64,000 nt of DNA, from assembly GCA_025361565.1 (NCBI GenBank), contig JANYKN010000155.1, forward strand, positions 50,170 through 114,169, written 5' to 3'. How positions within the stretch are numbered: the stretch's first letter is position 1; the number at the start of each line of letters is the position of its first letter. The translations under genes and the position numbers were made by a program. This DNA is from Bacteroidota bacterium (GTDB lineage Bacteria > Bacteroidota > Bacteroidia > Bacteroidales > NBLH01). The notes under the pieces are model-generated. The model saw only the letters and a program-made list of their open reading frames with translations, was not told where the DNA came from and made no database searches. Shown in pieces: positions 16,788 to 25,582 of this stretch.

Positions 16788-17378
16788 CTAATCTTTCTTA
16801 GTTGGCAAATTTAGATATCTGATTTTTGTAGAACCAATATTAATATGATAAGATATTCCAGGTGGAACTGAGATACCGGAGTATATGGTTATTCCAATTA
16901 TGTAATTTCCATAAGTATCTACATTCCATGCATAAGATACCCCATAACCGCCTTCTATATACCAAGAATATCCACCAGATATTGCAACTCGGTCCCCTTC
17001 CAAAAACCTTGCTTCAAATAAAGTTGGATCACCAGAAAAATAGAAATCAGTTATGCTTGTTGTTATACCAATATCACTTCCAGCAGAAATACCTCCATCA
17101 AATTCTAATCTATAAAGGTCTCCCTTATTAAGTCCCTGGTAAATTCCAACTGTTCCGCCAAAACCTGCCATGGTTTCGTGTCCTGTGTATCCACGGTCAA
17201 AACGGGGCTGCATGGCGTTGAGGCTTGCCAGTGCATTGGCTGTGTTTACGGGCAGCAGCTCCCAGGTTGGGGGGCTGCGTGGGCGGCCCCAGGCATCATA
17301 GCTGTATTTGTTTGTCAAAGAACCTGTGCGGTTGGTTATGGCAAGTCTAGATCTTCTGGTCCGGTTCCATAAAGATTC
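16788..17378 (-). pseudogene. Rhs/YD-repeat core fragment with variable C-terminal domain
   Basis: The frame is open from 17378 (a stop lies just above) to a TAG at 16788; the first usable start is a TTG at 17318. The N-terminal part, RLAITNRTGSLTNKYSYDAWGR then PRFDRGYTGHETMAGFG, is the Rhs-associated core, normally at the end of a protein of more than 1000 residues. In ordinary Rhs cores the GHE motif is followed by a segment like LINMNGRMYDP. Here it is followed by about 125 residues rich in Gly, Tyr and Ile (ISGGYSWYIEGGYGVSYAWN) that I do not recognise. This is a 5'-truncated Rhs tail, perhaps a displaced C-terminal cassette, inserted just after the AtpI-like gene. Confidence 0.75.
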
Positions 17379-17404
17379 TTATTTTTCAAAGAACGTAGTT
17401 TCTC

Positions 17405-17800
17405 CTATATTTTTAAAGAATCCTTCTGTGGTTTAAAATCATTCAATAACGAATAGGTTTCAAAAACAGTATAGCAAAGATACAGTACAAAAAAAGTAAT
17501 AAGGAAAACGGGTGCATTTTGTTTGTCGACTAAAACATAAATGACTAAAAATATTACGTAAAGAAATAATTTTGTGGTGATAGAACCCATGTAAAAAGTA
17601 GAAAACCTGGCAGGTCTTTCTCCTCCTGCTTTTACTAAAATAGCATGTATGCCAATAGTGGTGAGTACAAAAAAACCAACCAAAAATGGGAATACTGGCA
17701 AATAAAACTTACTAATTACTGTTGAAAAAAGAAGGAATGCTATTACCGATAGTATTGCAGTGAATATCAAAATCCTGAAAATAAATTTTTTTAGGCTCAT
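17405..17800 (-). CDS. Four-helix membrane protein of the ATP synthase cluster (AtpI-like)
   Basis: 131 residues with about four membrane helices (FIFRILIFTAILSVIAFLLF; FLVGFFVLTTIGIHAIL; LFLYVIFLVIYVLV; VFLITFFVLYLCYTVFETY). Sequence is too divergent for a firm family name, but position between atpZ and atpB and the four-helix plan match AtpI-like assembly or Mg-transport proteins. It is followed immediately by the Rhs fragment, which now separates it from atpB by about 2 kb. Confidence 0.65.
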   Translation of the reverse strand: MSLKKFIFRILIFTAILSVIAFLLFSTVISKFYLPVFPFLVGFFVLTTIGIHAILVKAGGERPARFSTFYMGSITTKLFLYVIFLVIYVLVDKQNAPVFLITFFVLYLCYTVFETYSLLNDFKPQKDSLKI

Positions 17801-17967
17801 AAGTCGGTTACATTACCAAATGAAAGAGGATCAAATTAAATAAATAACTTGATCCTGTGTACTATAATAAAGAATTGCAAACTCCATTTTCACCAAATAA
17901 GTCCTTTTAAAGATAAAATTAAGACTATAAGATTTTGGCTTATACTGAAAATTATTTACTAATCCCT

Positions 17968-18213
17968 TTACCTTAAAAAATCCTTAATCGCAACATAAAT
18001 TGCAAAGCTTACTCCAAGAATAGAGAATATAAGTGTAAATATTGGAAATCTCCATTTTAGAAAAGCATCCAATTTTATTCCTCCAAAAGCACCTGCTAAC
18101 ACAATTACAATCATTTGTGCCGACAAGCTGGAATACTTTGCAAAATTATTGAGATTAGACTTTATCTTTTCTTTCTGGTTGAGGGATTGATTGTTGAGAT
18201 CCTTTTTCTTCAT
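17968..18213 (-). CDS. AtpZ/AtpI family protein
   Basis: 81 residues; the N-terminal tail is charged, then two membrane helices with the family pattern SLSAQMIVIVLAGAFGGIKLD and FPIFTLIFSILGVSFAIYVAI. AtpZ/AtpI proteins assist ATP synthase assembly or Mg/Ca uptake. The proposed start lies inside the 3' end of the bactofilin gene (59-bp overlap), which suggests coupling; a later start within the tail cannot be excluded. Confidence 0.85.
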   Translation of the reverse strand: MKKKDLNNQSLNQKEKIKSNLNNFAKYSSLSAQMIVIVLAGAFGGIKLDAFLKWRFPIFTLIFSILGVSFAIYVAIKDFLR

Positions 18214-18580
18214 TCATTTTACAAGTTACAGTAAAAATTGCACCCGGTTCAATGGCAAGTTTTTTGGTTGACACTTCACCTTCAACATTTGCTGTAGCTT
18301 TTAATGAAAAAAGTTCGGAAACACTAACTTTTCCAAGAATTTTACCCGAAACATCGCAATTGCTGCAAATAATTTCTCCTTCAACAAATCCGGTTGAGCC
18401 AATAACCAACCTGCCTTTAATATTGATATTTCCTTTTAATTTACCATCGATTCTGATATCGCCGGATGATTTAATCTCGCCGTTAATTTCTGTTCCTTGT
18501 GCAAAGGAATTAATCGAATTCGTAGGTGTTTCTTGATAAGTTGCCATAGTTCCAGTAGTTTTATTCTTTCCAAATGCCAT
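18155..18580 (-). CDS. Bactofilin (polymer-forming cytoskeletal protein)
   Basis: 141 residues. The central DUF583 beta-helix is plain: AQGTEINGEIKSSGDIRIDG, then repeats around GNINIKGRLVIGSTGFVEGEI and GKVSVSELFSLKATANVEGEV. Tails are disordered. Bactofilins polymerise without nucleotide and scaffold envelope enzymes. Being first of the bactofilin-atpZ-atpI-like-atpB series is common in Bacteroidota. A -7 box for the transcript lies at 18613-18620. Confidence 0.92.
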   Translation of the reverse strand: MAFGKNKTTGTMATYQETPTNSINSFAQGTEINGEIKSSGDIRIDGKLKGNINIKGRLVIGSTGFVEGEIICSNCDVSGKILGKVSVSELFSLKATANVEGEVSTKKLAIEPGAIFTVTCKMNEEKGSQQSIPQPERKDKV

Positions 18581-18612
18581 GTTAATATTTTATAAAATCG
18601 TATTAATAAAAG

Positions 18613-18620
18613 CAAAGCTA
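18613..18620 (-). promoter_or_regulatory. -7 box upstream of the bactofilin/atp genes
   Basis: TAGCTTTG on the minus strand fits TAnnTTTG and stands 32 bp before the bactofilin start. It overlaps the stop codon of accC. No convincing -33 element was seen. Confidence 0.4.
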
Positions 18621-19946
18621 AAAATTTTCCATAAACTTTGTAGTATAATTGCCTTCAATAAATCTTTTATCTTGCATTAATTTAATATGAAATGGTATTG
18701 TTGTATGAATTCCTTCAACAACAAATTCATCCAATGCACGTCGCATTTTGTGAATTGCTTCTTCGCGGGTCCGTGCCACTGCAATTAGTTTTGCAATCAT
18801 TGAATCATAATATGGAGGAATTGTATACCCTGCATATACGTGTGTATCAACCCTCACTCCATGCCCACCGGGTGTATGCAATGTAATAATTTTGCCCGGA
18901 GATGGTCTGAAATTATTTCTATAATCTTCAGCATTTATGCGGCATTCGATTGCATGCATTTGTGGAAAATAATTTTTACCGCTTATCGGTATGCCTGCTG
19001 CCACTTTTATTTGTTCTTTAATCAGATCATAATTTATCACTTCCTCTGTAATAGGATGTTCTACCTGAATTCTTGTATTCATTTCCATGAAATAGAAATT
19101 CCGGTGTTTGTCAACAAGAAATTCAACTGTACCCACACCCTCATATTTAATAGAGGTTGCTGCTTTAATTGCGGCGTTTCCCATTCTTTCGCGCAATTCA
19201 TCTGTCATAAAAGGTGAAGGAGTCTCTTCAAGGAGTTTTTGATGCCTGCGTTGAATGGAACAATCTCTTTCGGAAAGATGACAAGCGTTGCCTTGTTGAT
19301 CTCCTACTATTTGAATTTCAATATGTCTTGGATCTTCAATGTATTTTTCAAGATAAAGGCCATCATTACCAAACGCAGCACCAGATTCTTGTTTTGCAGC
19401 ATCCCATTGCTGTTCAAATTCCTCTTCTTTCCAAACAATGCGCATTCCTTTGCCACCTCCACCTGCTGTGGCTTTTAGAATTACCGGATATCCTATTTCT
19501 TTTGCAATTTCTACTCCTTCTTTTACACTATCGAGTAAACCTTCAGAACCGGGAATTGTAGGAACGCCAGCTGCACGCATGGTAGCTTTTGCATTTGCTT
19601 TATCGCCCATTTTATCAATCATTTCAGCTGTTGGGCCAATAAACTTGATGTTATTTTCCTGGCAAATCCTTGCAAATTTAGAGTTTTCGGAAAGAAAACC
19701 ATATCCCGGATGAATAGCATCAGCATTGGTTATTTCTGCAACTGATAAAATTGCTGGGATACTTAAATAAGATTGAGAACTTGCCGGTGGGCCAATGCAT
19801 ACAGCTTCATCAGCAAATCTTACATGCAAACTTTCCTTGTCGGCTGTTGAGTAAATAGCCACTGTGGCAATGCCCATTTCTTTGCATGTTCTAATTACAC
19901 GCAAGGCTATTTCGCCCCTGTTAGCTATCAATATTTTTTTAAACAT
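18618..19946 (-). CDS. accC: Acetyl-CoA carboxylase biotin carboxylase subunit
   Basis: 442 residues, normal for AccC. Visible are [21 protein letters not shown] at the start, the ATP-grasp Gly-rich loop [28 protein letters not shown], and the active-site region [18 protein letters not shown]. It carboxylates biotin on AccB with ATP and bicarbonate, the first step of malonyl-CoA synthesis. A lipoprotein gene separates it from accB. Confidence 0.97.
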   Translation of the reverse strand: MFKKILIANRGEIALRVIRTCKEMGIATVAIYSTADKESLHVRFADEAVCIGPPASSQSYLSIPAILSVAEITNADAIHPGYGFLSENSKFARICQENNIKFIGPTAEMIDKMGDKANAKATMRAAGVPTIPGSEGLLDSVKEGVEIAKEIGYPVILKATAGGGGKGMRIVWKEEEFEQQWDAAKQESGAAFGNDGLYLEKYIEDPRHIEIQIVGDQQGNACHLSERDCSIQRRHQKLLEETPSPFMTDELRERMGNAAIKAATSIKYEGVGTVEFLVDKHRNFYFMEMNTRIQVEHPITEEVINYDLIKEQIKVAAGIPISGKNYFPQMHAIECRINAEDYRNNFRPSPGKIITLHTPGGHGVRVDTHVYAGYTIPPYYDSMIAKLIAVARTREEAIHKMRRALDEFVVEGIHTTIPFHIKLMQDKRFIEGNYTTKFMENF

Positions 19947-19978
19947 GATTTCAATTTCAAGATATTGTACTATTCTGA

Positions 19979-20479
19979 TTAGTTACTCCTGGTGTATTTT
20001 TCTTCGTCTTTATTATAGAAAAAGCTTAAATTCATATTCTTTTTAATAAAAGCTTTCAAGTCAGGCGATGCAGTAAATTTTTCGTCTATATTGTCTGTAA
20101 CCTCAAATAAACTAAACTCATTTTGCCCAAGAACAATTTTATAGAGATAAAAATCGCCAGTTCCATCTTGCTGCATATTCATAAATTCCAAATTGTCAAT
20201 CTTCGAAATATGAGAGATGTAAATTGTCTCTTTGTAAGCACTGTCATATGAATTATACTCGTTCTTAATTATTTTATACTTGAAATCGTCATTTTTAGTG
20301 ATTACAAAATAATTAGGATTAGCATTTGATTCATCGCCGGCTTTAATCCATTTTCCTAATAGCGGATTTTGTACTTTAACACTCGGTGTGTCGATTGGCA
20401 CTTGCGATGCATAAGGACAAGCTGTCAATATGACCATTACAATAGCCAGAATAAATAAGGGAATCAAGTTTTTTTTCAT
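19979..20479 (-). CDS. Predicted lipoprotein of unknown function between accB and accC
   Basis: 166 residues. A signal peptide with lipobox ([13 protein letters not shown], cleavage before Cys21) marks it as a lipoprotein. The rest contains [10 protein letters not shown], a phrase common in lipocalin-like or small envelope lipoproteins (L-G-W), and alternating polar/aromatic strands suggesting a beta fold. No firm family. It lies 21 bp after accB and 32 bp before accC, so it is probably co-transcribed with fatty-acid genes. Confidence 0.75.
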   Translation of the reverse strand: MKKNLIPLFILAIVMVILTACPYASQVPIDTPSVKVQNPLLGKWIKAGDESNANPNYFVITKNDDFKYKIIKNEYNSYDSAYKETIYISHISKIDNLEFMNMQQDGTGDFYLYKIVLGQNEFSLFEVTDNIDEKFTASPDLKAFIKKNMNLSFFYNKDEEKYTRSN

Positions 20480-20500
20480 ATGACCAAGAATTAATAATTA

Positions 20501-21016
20501 TTACTTAGGTTCAACCAAAAACAAAGGTTGATCAAATTCTACAGGAGAAGAATCATCAACCAAGATTTTAACTACTTTTCCACTAATTTCTGATTCAATT
20601 TCATTAAAAAGCTTCATCGCTTCAATAATGCAAATAATTTTGCCAGGCTCAATTTCATCACCAATGTTTAAATATGCGGGTTTATCTGGTGAAGGCCTTT
20701 TGTAAAAAGTGCCAACCATTGGTGATCTGATTTCAACCAATTTAATAGAAGGTTCTTCTTTTTTAATCTCAGTTTCAGCTGTTAAATAAACCGGTGGTAT
20801 TGTTTGTAAGTTCGAAACATTCTGAATTGGTGGAATAGTTGCCAAATGCGATTGATATGGAACTTGCTGTATAACAGTCGTTTCTGTTGTTAATCCAGCT
20901 TTACCTTTTGGTGCGGTTTTTATTGTGAGTTTTAATTCTTCTGTCTCAATTCGTACTTCAGTAACACCCGATTTTGCGATTCCTTTAATAAAATCTTGTA
21001 TTTCTTTCAGATCCAT
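20501..21016 (-). CDS. accB: Biotin carboxyl carrier protein of acetyl-CoA carboxylase
   Basis: 171 residues. The N-terminal helical part has MDLKEIQDFIKGIAKSGVTE; a Pro/Thr/Glu linker follows; the C-terminal biotinyl domain carries the lysine in IICIIEAMKLFNEIESE (EAMKL motif). It carries carboxybiotin between AccC and the carboxyltransferase. Order fabH-accB-lipoprotein-accC on one strand. Confidence 0.97.
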   Translation of the reverse strand: MDLKEIQDFIKGIAKSGVTEVRIETEELKLTIKTAPKGKAGLTTETTVIQQVPYQSHLATIPPIQNVSNLQTIPPVYLTAETEIKKEEPSIKLVEIRSPMVGTFYKRPSPDKPAYLNIGDEIEPGKIICIIEAMKLFNEIESEISGKVVKILVDDSSPVEFDQPLFLVEPK

Positions 21017-21078
21017 AAACTTATAGTTAATTTCAGTTAGTTTTTTTCTGCAATGTAATAAATATTTTTTAAATCACC

Positions 21079-22080
21079 TTATTCAGGGGTATTATATCCC
21101 CATTTTAAATAGAGTGCACCCCATGTAAATCCAGCACCAAAGGTAGTTATAATAATATTATCTCCTTTTTTGAGCTTTGATTCGTAATCATTCAATAATA
21201 ATGGAATTGTTGCGTCTGTTGTATTTCCGAATTTCTCTATATTAACCATTACTTTATCAGTTGAGATTGCCATTCGCCTTCCTGTAGCTTCGATAATTCT
21301 CATATTAGCCTGATGTGGTGCAAGCCAATCAAGATCTTCAATAGATAAATTATTTCTTTTCATCACTTCAAGAGAAATATCTGCCATTTTTGAAACTGCG
21401 AATTTGAATACAGTTTGACCTTCCTGATATACATAATGCTCCTGAGCATCAATTGTTTCATGGGTTGGCGGCTTTTTAGAACCGCCAGCTTTTTGGTGTA
21501 AATGCTTTCTTCCTGAGCCATCTACCTGATTGATAAAATCAATAATCCCATGTTCGTTTGATGAAGGTTCTAAAAGAACGGCACCTGCACCGTCTCCAAA
21601 TATGGGACAGGTAGACCTGTCGGTATAGTTGACAATAGAGGACATTTTATCTGCCCCAACAACGATTACTTTTTTGTACTTTCCTGCTTCAACAAATTGA
21701 CTGGCAGTGCTTAGTCCATATAAAAATCCTGAGCATCCTGCATTTATATCAAAGCTAAAAGCATTTTTTATTCCTACCTTATCGCTAATTATATTGGCAG
21801 TTGCAGGAAATAACATATCAGGAGTAACAGTTGTGCATATCAACAAATCAATTTCATCGGCTGATGTATTGGTTCTTTTTAGCAAATCCTGAACTGCTTT
21901 AGCTCCCATGTGGGATGTTCCTTTTCCTGGAGTTTTAAGAATATGCCGTTCTTTAATACCAATCCTGGTCATTATCCATTCGTCGGATGTATCAACCATT
22001 TTAGCAAGCTCATCATTTTTAAGTATATATTCAGGAACATATGCTCCTATTCCTGTTATTGCAGCTCTTATTTTTGTCAT
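21079..22080 (-). CDS. fabH: Beta-ketoacyl-ACP synthase III
   Basis: 333 residues. The catalytic Cys is in FDINAGCSGFLYGL, the His in DWLAPHQANMRIIE, and the Asn in EKFGNTTDATIPLLL. MTKIRAAITGIGAYVPEYIL is a typical start. It condenses acetyl-CoA with malonyl-ACP to begin fatty-acid synthesis. It precedes accB by 62 bp. In related genomes plsX often lies directly upstream; here there is a 712-bp gap instead. Confidence 0.97.
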   Translation of the reverse strand: MTKIRAAITGIGAYVPEYILKNDELAKMVDTSDEWIMTRIGIKERHILKTPGKGTSHMGAKAVQDLLKRTNTSADEIDLLICTTVTPDMLFPATANIISDKVGIKNAFSFDINAGCSGFLYGLSTASQFVEAGKYKKVIVVGADKMSSIVNYTDRSTCPIFGDGAGAVLLEPSSNEHGIIDFINQVDGSGRKHLHQKAGGSKKPPTHETIDAQEHYVYQEGQTVFKFAVSKMADISLEVMKRNNLSIEDLDWLAPHQANMRIIEATGRRMAISTDKVMVNIEKFGNTTDATIPLLLNDYESKLKKGDNIIITTFGAGFTWGALYLKWGYNTPE

Positions 22081-22792
22081 GACTCTATTTGTATGTAATT
22101 CAAGTAAAGATGAATGAATTTAGCCTTTTTCCCTTTATCCCTATTTTTAATTTGGTTATTCTAAAGGATTAAATAAACAAACATTAATTAAAAGTGCCAA
22201 CAATTTTAGATTTAGCAAATTTGTTTACGCTGGCATTATTCTAATTTTAATATCAATTCAAATATTTAAACATGCAGAAATACAACTAGTTATATTCGAA
22301 ATATTCGATTGATATGCAACCATTTAAAGATTGTTTTTTAACTTACAAAAATGTTTTATCATTTTAATGAATTATAAAAACAGCCTATTCAATAGCCAAT
22401 AAAAAGAGATGCCCGGTTATTTATACCAGGCACCGGTTTATAAGAAACATAGCGCCAATAAGAATTGGACACTTATCAAAAATCATTAAAATAGTTAATT
22501 GCCTGCATTGCAATCAAATAAACCAGGTTATCAAATTTGTTTGGACCCTTCTTCATCATTAAATTTCTGATTGATGGCCATTCAATAAAGTAAAATCTCC
22601 CTGGATTAATATGAATTGAAGATTCAATATTTGATTTTCGATTTATGAGTATATTAAAATAACAAGAGATAAAAACATCGTAAATTAGCCAAATAATCAA
22701 GATCCTTCTAACGAAAAATCAATTTATTGGTTAATTAAGTATTTTAAGCACTCATTTTTATCAATTAAAAAATCGAGGAAGTGGTTAATTGA
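22081..22792. other. Gene-poor gap between rpmF and fabH
   Basis: 712 bases without a convincing gene, where plsX would be expected in the DUF177-rpmF-plsX-fabH order. It holds a terminator for rpmF (22401-22432). A 74-codon minus-strand frame at 22476-22700 has no family likeness and is not called. A promoter for fabH must lie in the left part, but no clear -7 box was seen. Confidence 0.5.
22401..22432 (-). terminator. Predicted terminator of DUF177-rpmF
   Basis: On the minus strand TGCCTGGT pairs with ACCGGGCA (one mismatch) around a 7-nt loop and is followed by TCTCTTTTT. It lies about 360 bp after rpmF and before fabH, so fatty-acid genes are probably not read from the rpmF promoter. Confidence 0.5.
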
Positions 22793-22978
22793 TTATAACA
22801 CTTCTTGTTTTTCAACTGCTTGTTTACCCCTGTATTGTCCGCATGATGGACAAACACGATGATACTCGTGAGTTGCCCCACAGTTTGGACAAGAAGACAG
22901 TGTTGCAGGAGTTGCTTTATCATGTGTCCTTCTTTTATCTCTCCTTGTTTTTGAAATTTTGTGTTTCGGATGTGCCAT
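22793..22978 (-). CDS. rpmF: 50S ribosomal protein L32
   Basis: 61 residues. Starts MAHPKHKISKTRRDKRRTH and carries a zinc-ribbon with CPNCG and CPSCGQYRG, as in zinc-containing L32. It is 40 bp after the DUF177 gene, the usual pair. Confidence 0.97.
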   Translation of the reverse strand: MAHPKHKISKTRRDKRRTHDKATPATLSSCPNCGATHEYHRVCPSCGQYRGKQAVEKQEVL

Positions 22979-23018
22979 TGTTTTAAAATTATTCAGTTAA
23001 ATTTTTGAAATTCATTCT

Positions 23019-23552
23019 CTAATTATACATATTCTTAAGCTTTTCCCATCTGGGATCTATGTCGATGCTTTTAACTTCACCTGACATATAATTCTCCAAC
23101 TTTTCAAGCATTTCAGGATTACATGTACTGCTACCATCTTCATTGTCAGGGTGATATTTCTGAATCGGCAAATTCAAGCAAACATAATCATAAAAATGTT
23201 TGGCCAACTCAAGTGAAGCTTCCGATCTGGCCAATATCATAGTGTCATCAATATCGGTTAAATCTGAAGTTTCATCGCCAAAATTTACATATAATGTTGG
23301 ACAATAATCTATTTCTATTTCAATTGGATCAAGACATCTGTCGCACGTTGTTTGAACTACACCCTGAATATCAAATGCCAGCGAAAGATAGCTGGTACAT
23401 TTTTCAAAAAGGACTTTAACAACTATATCAGCATCAAGAATTTCAGTATTATCAAATGCCTTAAAAAGATCTTTCCCGATTTCGAATTCAAAATCGTATT
23501 TTCCTTCCTTTAAGCCTGAAAACTGTATGCTATATTGACGTAGCTTGCTCAC
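23019..23552 (-). CDS. DUF177 (YceD-family) protein
   Basis: 177 residues. The family signature is a Cys pair in VVQTTCDRCLDPIEIEID, followed by YVNFGDETSD and a C-terminal CLNLPIQKYHPD. YceD proteins are implicated in 23S rRNA maturation and regularly precede rpmF, as here. A TAATTTTG -7 box (23576-23583) lies just upstream. Confidence 0.92.
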   Translation of the reverse strand: MSKLRQYSIQFSGLKEGKYDFEFEIGKDLFKAFDNTEILDADIVVKVLFEKCTSYLSLAFDIQGVVQTTCDRCLDPIEIEIDYCPTLYVNFGDETSDLTDIDDTMILARSEASLELAKHFYDYVCLNLPIQKYHPDNEDGSSTCNPEMLEKLENYMSGEVKSIDIDPRWEKLKNMYN

Positions 23553-23575
23553 TTATGGTTTTATAAAATAATTCG

Positions 23576-23583
23576 CAAAATTA
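23576..23583 (-). promoter_or_regulatory. -7 box for DUF177-rpmF
   Basis: TAATTTTG on the minus strand, 23 bp before the gene start. No -33 element at ideal spacing was found. Confidence 0.4.
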
Positions 23584-23915
23584 AATATTAATCTGTAAAT
23601 AAAAAATTCAAAGCTATCCTATTCAAAAAATATAGCGTTTTTTATTAAAATTACAATTAAATCAGCAATATTCTAATTTACTTACAAGTGCTTATTTTAT
23701 TGGCTATTCAATACTTTTTCAGGAACAAATAAATATCCGGGAAAGGTAAAAATATATTTATCTTAAAATTCATTTTAATAATATTCTTTCGAAATATTAT
23801 TAAAAACGCCATTCTAAAACAATTGGCATGACGATGGAAAAATGGAAAGTAAATTTTATTTATAAGACAATGTTTTAAGTACCTATAAATCTTTTGCTTA
23901 TTAAATTTCAATTCA
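23584..23915. other. Intergenic gap with a 13-bp perfect stem-loop
   Basis: TTTTAATAATATT (23773-23785) pairs with AATATTATTAAAA (23793-23805) around a 7-nt loop. It lies downstream of the receiver-kinase gene on the minus strand and may end that transcript, though no strong T-run follows. The remaining sequence is AT-rich; a Lys/Asn/Phe-rich 67-codon frame is judged spurious. Confidence 0.4.
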
Positions 23916-25049
23916 TCAGATAATAGATGATTTTACAGGTAGTTTAATGGTAAATTTAGTTCCTCTTCCCGGAATACTTCGGGTCTGAATATCCCCGTTG
24001 TATAGATTTACAATTTTTTTTGTTATTGAAAGTCCAAGGCCACTTCCGGTAATATATTTGGTCTTCTCATTTTTAATTCGCATAAAATCTTCAAAAAGAC
24101 TTTTTATTTCGTCTGCGGTCATTCCAATACCGGTGTCTTCAACAACTATTACTATTGATTTTGAATGCTGAACAATACTAATATCCACATGGCCATTTTC
24201 AATATTGTATTTGATGGCATTGGAAAGTAAATTATTAAAAATGATTTCAATTTCATTGGCATCAGCATCGAAAACAACATGTTCAGGAAAATGTCTATTT
24301 ATGTTTATATTTTTCTGAATAGCCATGGGCTCAATACTATCAATTGCCATATTTGCAATTTCGCAGAGATCAACTTTTGAAAGAGTTCTTTTTTTCTTGC
24401 CGGATTCTATTCTTGTCAAATCAAGCATGTCAAAAATCAGATTTCGCATTCCTTTAATTCGTTCAAGTGACCGTACAATCATTACCTGATAATCATCGAT
24501 ATTATTTCCAACCTGTTTTTCTTTCATAATATTCAAATAACCTTCAATAGCGTTGATTGGCGATTTGAGTTCATGCGAAAGTACCGATAAAAATTGAAAC
24601 CGGATTTGCTTTCCTTCAGTGTACATTTTTTCTGTCATCCGCTGGAGGAAAAGCTTTTTGGTAATGTTTTCCATTGCAGCCCTTAATTCATCTGGAGTGA
24701 ATGGTTTTGGAACAAAATTATAGGCTCCCCGTTGGGTTGCTTTAACAGCTAATTCAAGGGATGCGTAAGATGTTATCATCATTACAAGTGCATTGTAATT
24801 TTTCTGTTTGATATAATCAAGCACTTCAATTCCTTCAATTCCGGGCAATTTGTTATCGAGCAGAATGATATCAATCTGTTCACTATCAATGATTTTAATG
24901 GCCAACTCTCCAGTTTCGGCTTCTATAGTCGTAAAATCAAAGTCCTCTTCCATAAAAGGATAGCTTACACAGAAATTTCGTAAAATCCTTTGAATTCCCA
25001 TTCTAATGCCGGGCTCATCATCGACAACAAGCACTTTTAAAGTGGCCAT
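23916..25049 (-). CDS. Receiver-histidine kinase hybrid (REC-HisKA-HATPase)
   Basis: 377 residues from the Met at 25049 (ATLKVLVVDDEPG follows). The N-terminal receiver (1-130) has the acidic pair VDDE, phospho-Asp in IDIILLDNKLPG, Thr in MMITSYAS and Lys in FVPKPFTP. A linker leads to HisKA with the H-box FLSVLSHELKSPINAIEGYL and a HATPase_c domain with N, G1 and G2 boxes (NNLLSNAIKYN, VEDTGIGM, GSGLGLSITKK). There is no membrane segment, so it is a cytosolic relay. It is the last of the hydrogenase-linked signalling genes and may take phosphate from, or act beside, the receiver at 25149 and the H-cluster kinase at 25583. Confidence 0.93.
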   Translation of the reverse strand: MATLKVLVVDDEPGIRMGIQRILRNFCVSYPFMEEDFDFTTIEAETGELAIKIIDSEQIDIILLDNKLPGIEGIEVLDYIKQKNYNALVMMITSYASLELAVKATQRGAYNFVPKPFTPDELRAAMENITKKLFLQRMTEKMYTEGKQIRFQFLSVLSHELKSPINAIEGYLNIMKEKQVGNNIDDYQVMIVRSLERIKGMRNLIFDMLDLTRIESGKKKRTLSKVDLCEIANMAIDSIEPMAIQKNININRHFPEHVVFDADANEIEIIFNNLLSNAIKYNIENGHVDISIVQHSKSIVIVVEDTGIGMTADEIKSLFEDFMRIKNEKTKYITGSGLGLSITKKIVNLYNGDIQTRSIPGRGTKFTIKLPVKSSII

Positions 25050-25148
25050 AAGCAATTATTTGTAGGATTAACAAAACATTATTGATTATTGACTAATAAC
25101 AATTAGCAAAATTTATTCTCATTTTTGCTAATTTCAAGGTTCTAATTA

Positions 25149-25544
25149 CTATTCCTTCAACAACTTGCTGATTTCACGTTGTAATTGATCCGGCCTAAGA
25201 TTTTTTTCGAGGTATAAATCCGCTTTTATCCAGCTTCTTTCTTCTTTGTTGTTTAATCCAAAAACCATTCCCGTTTCTGAGGTTACTGCTGTTGCAATAA
25301 TTACGGGAACATCGGGATATTTTTTCTTGATTTTGTATGAAAGTATAAATCCACTATCCTCGTTTTCCATCATTAAATCAAAAATGGCCAAATCGGGTTT
25401 GTGTTTTTCAATATACTTTTCGCCTTCTTTCTGACTTTCTGCTATATCTACATGATATCCAATTTTTTCAATATGAAATTTCATCTGCGCCAGAAAGTCT
25501 GCGTCATCATCAACAATAAGTATTACTTTTTTTTCAACTGACAT
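25149..25544 (-). CDS. Stand-alone response regulator receiver
   Basis: 131 residues, receiver only. Acidic pair in ILIVDDDADF, phospho-Asp in PDLAIFDLMMENED, Thr in VIIATAVTSE, and Lys in YLEKNLRP. About ten extra residues (MVFGLNNKEERSWIKAD) sit between beta4 and beta5, a feature of receivers found with hydrogenase-type kinases. It lies 38 bp after the H-cluster kinase gene, so it is its likely phosphate acceptor. Confidence 0.9.
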   Translation of the reverse strand: MSVEKKVILIVDDDADFLAQMKFHIEKIGYHVDIAESQKEGEKYIEKHKPDLAIFDLMMENEDSGFILSYKIKKKYPDVPVIIATAVTSETGMVFGLNNKEERSWIKADLYLEKNLRPDQLQREISKLLKE

Positions 25545-25582
25545 ATGCTTTTTTTGTTTTATTTATTTATAGTTTAAAATAA

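Noticed and set aside
22476..22700. 74-codon minus-strand frame between rpmF and fabH
   Set aside because: No recognisable family, no likeness to PlsX, AT-driven composition, and a terminator lies just beyond it.
23708..23911. 67-codon minus-strand frame after the receiver-kinase gene
   Set aside because: Lys/Asn/Phe-rich composition of random AT-rich DNA, and it spans a perfect hairpin.
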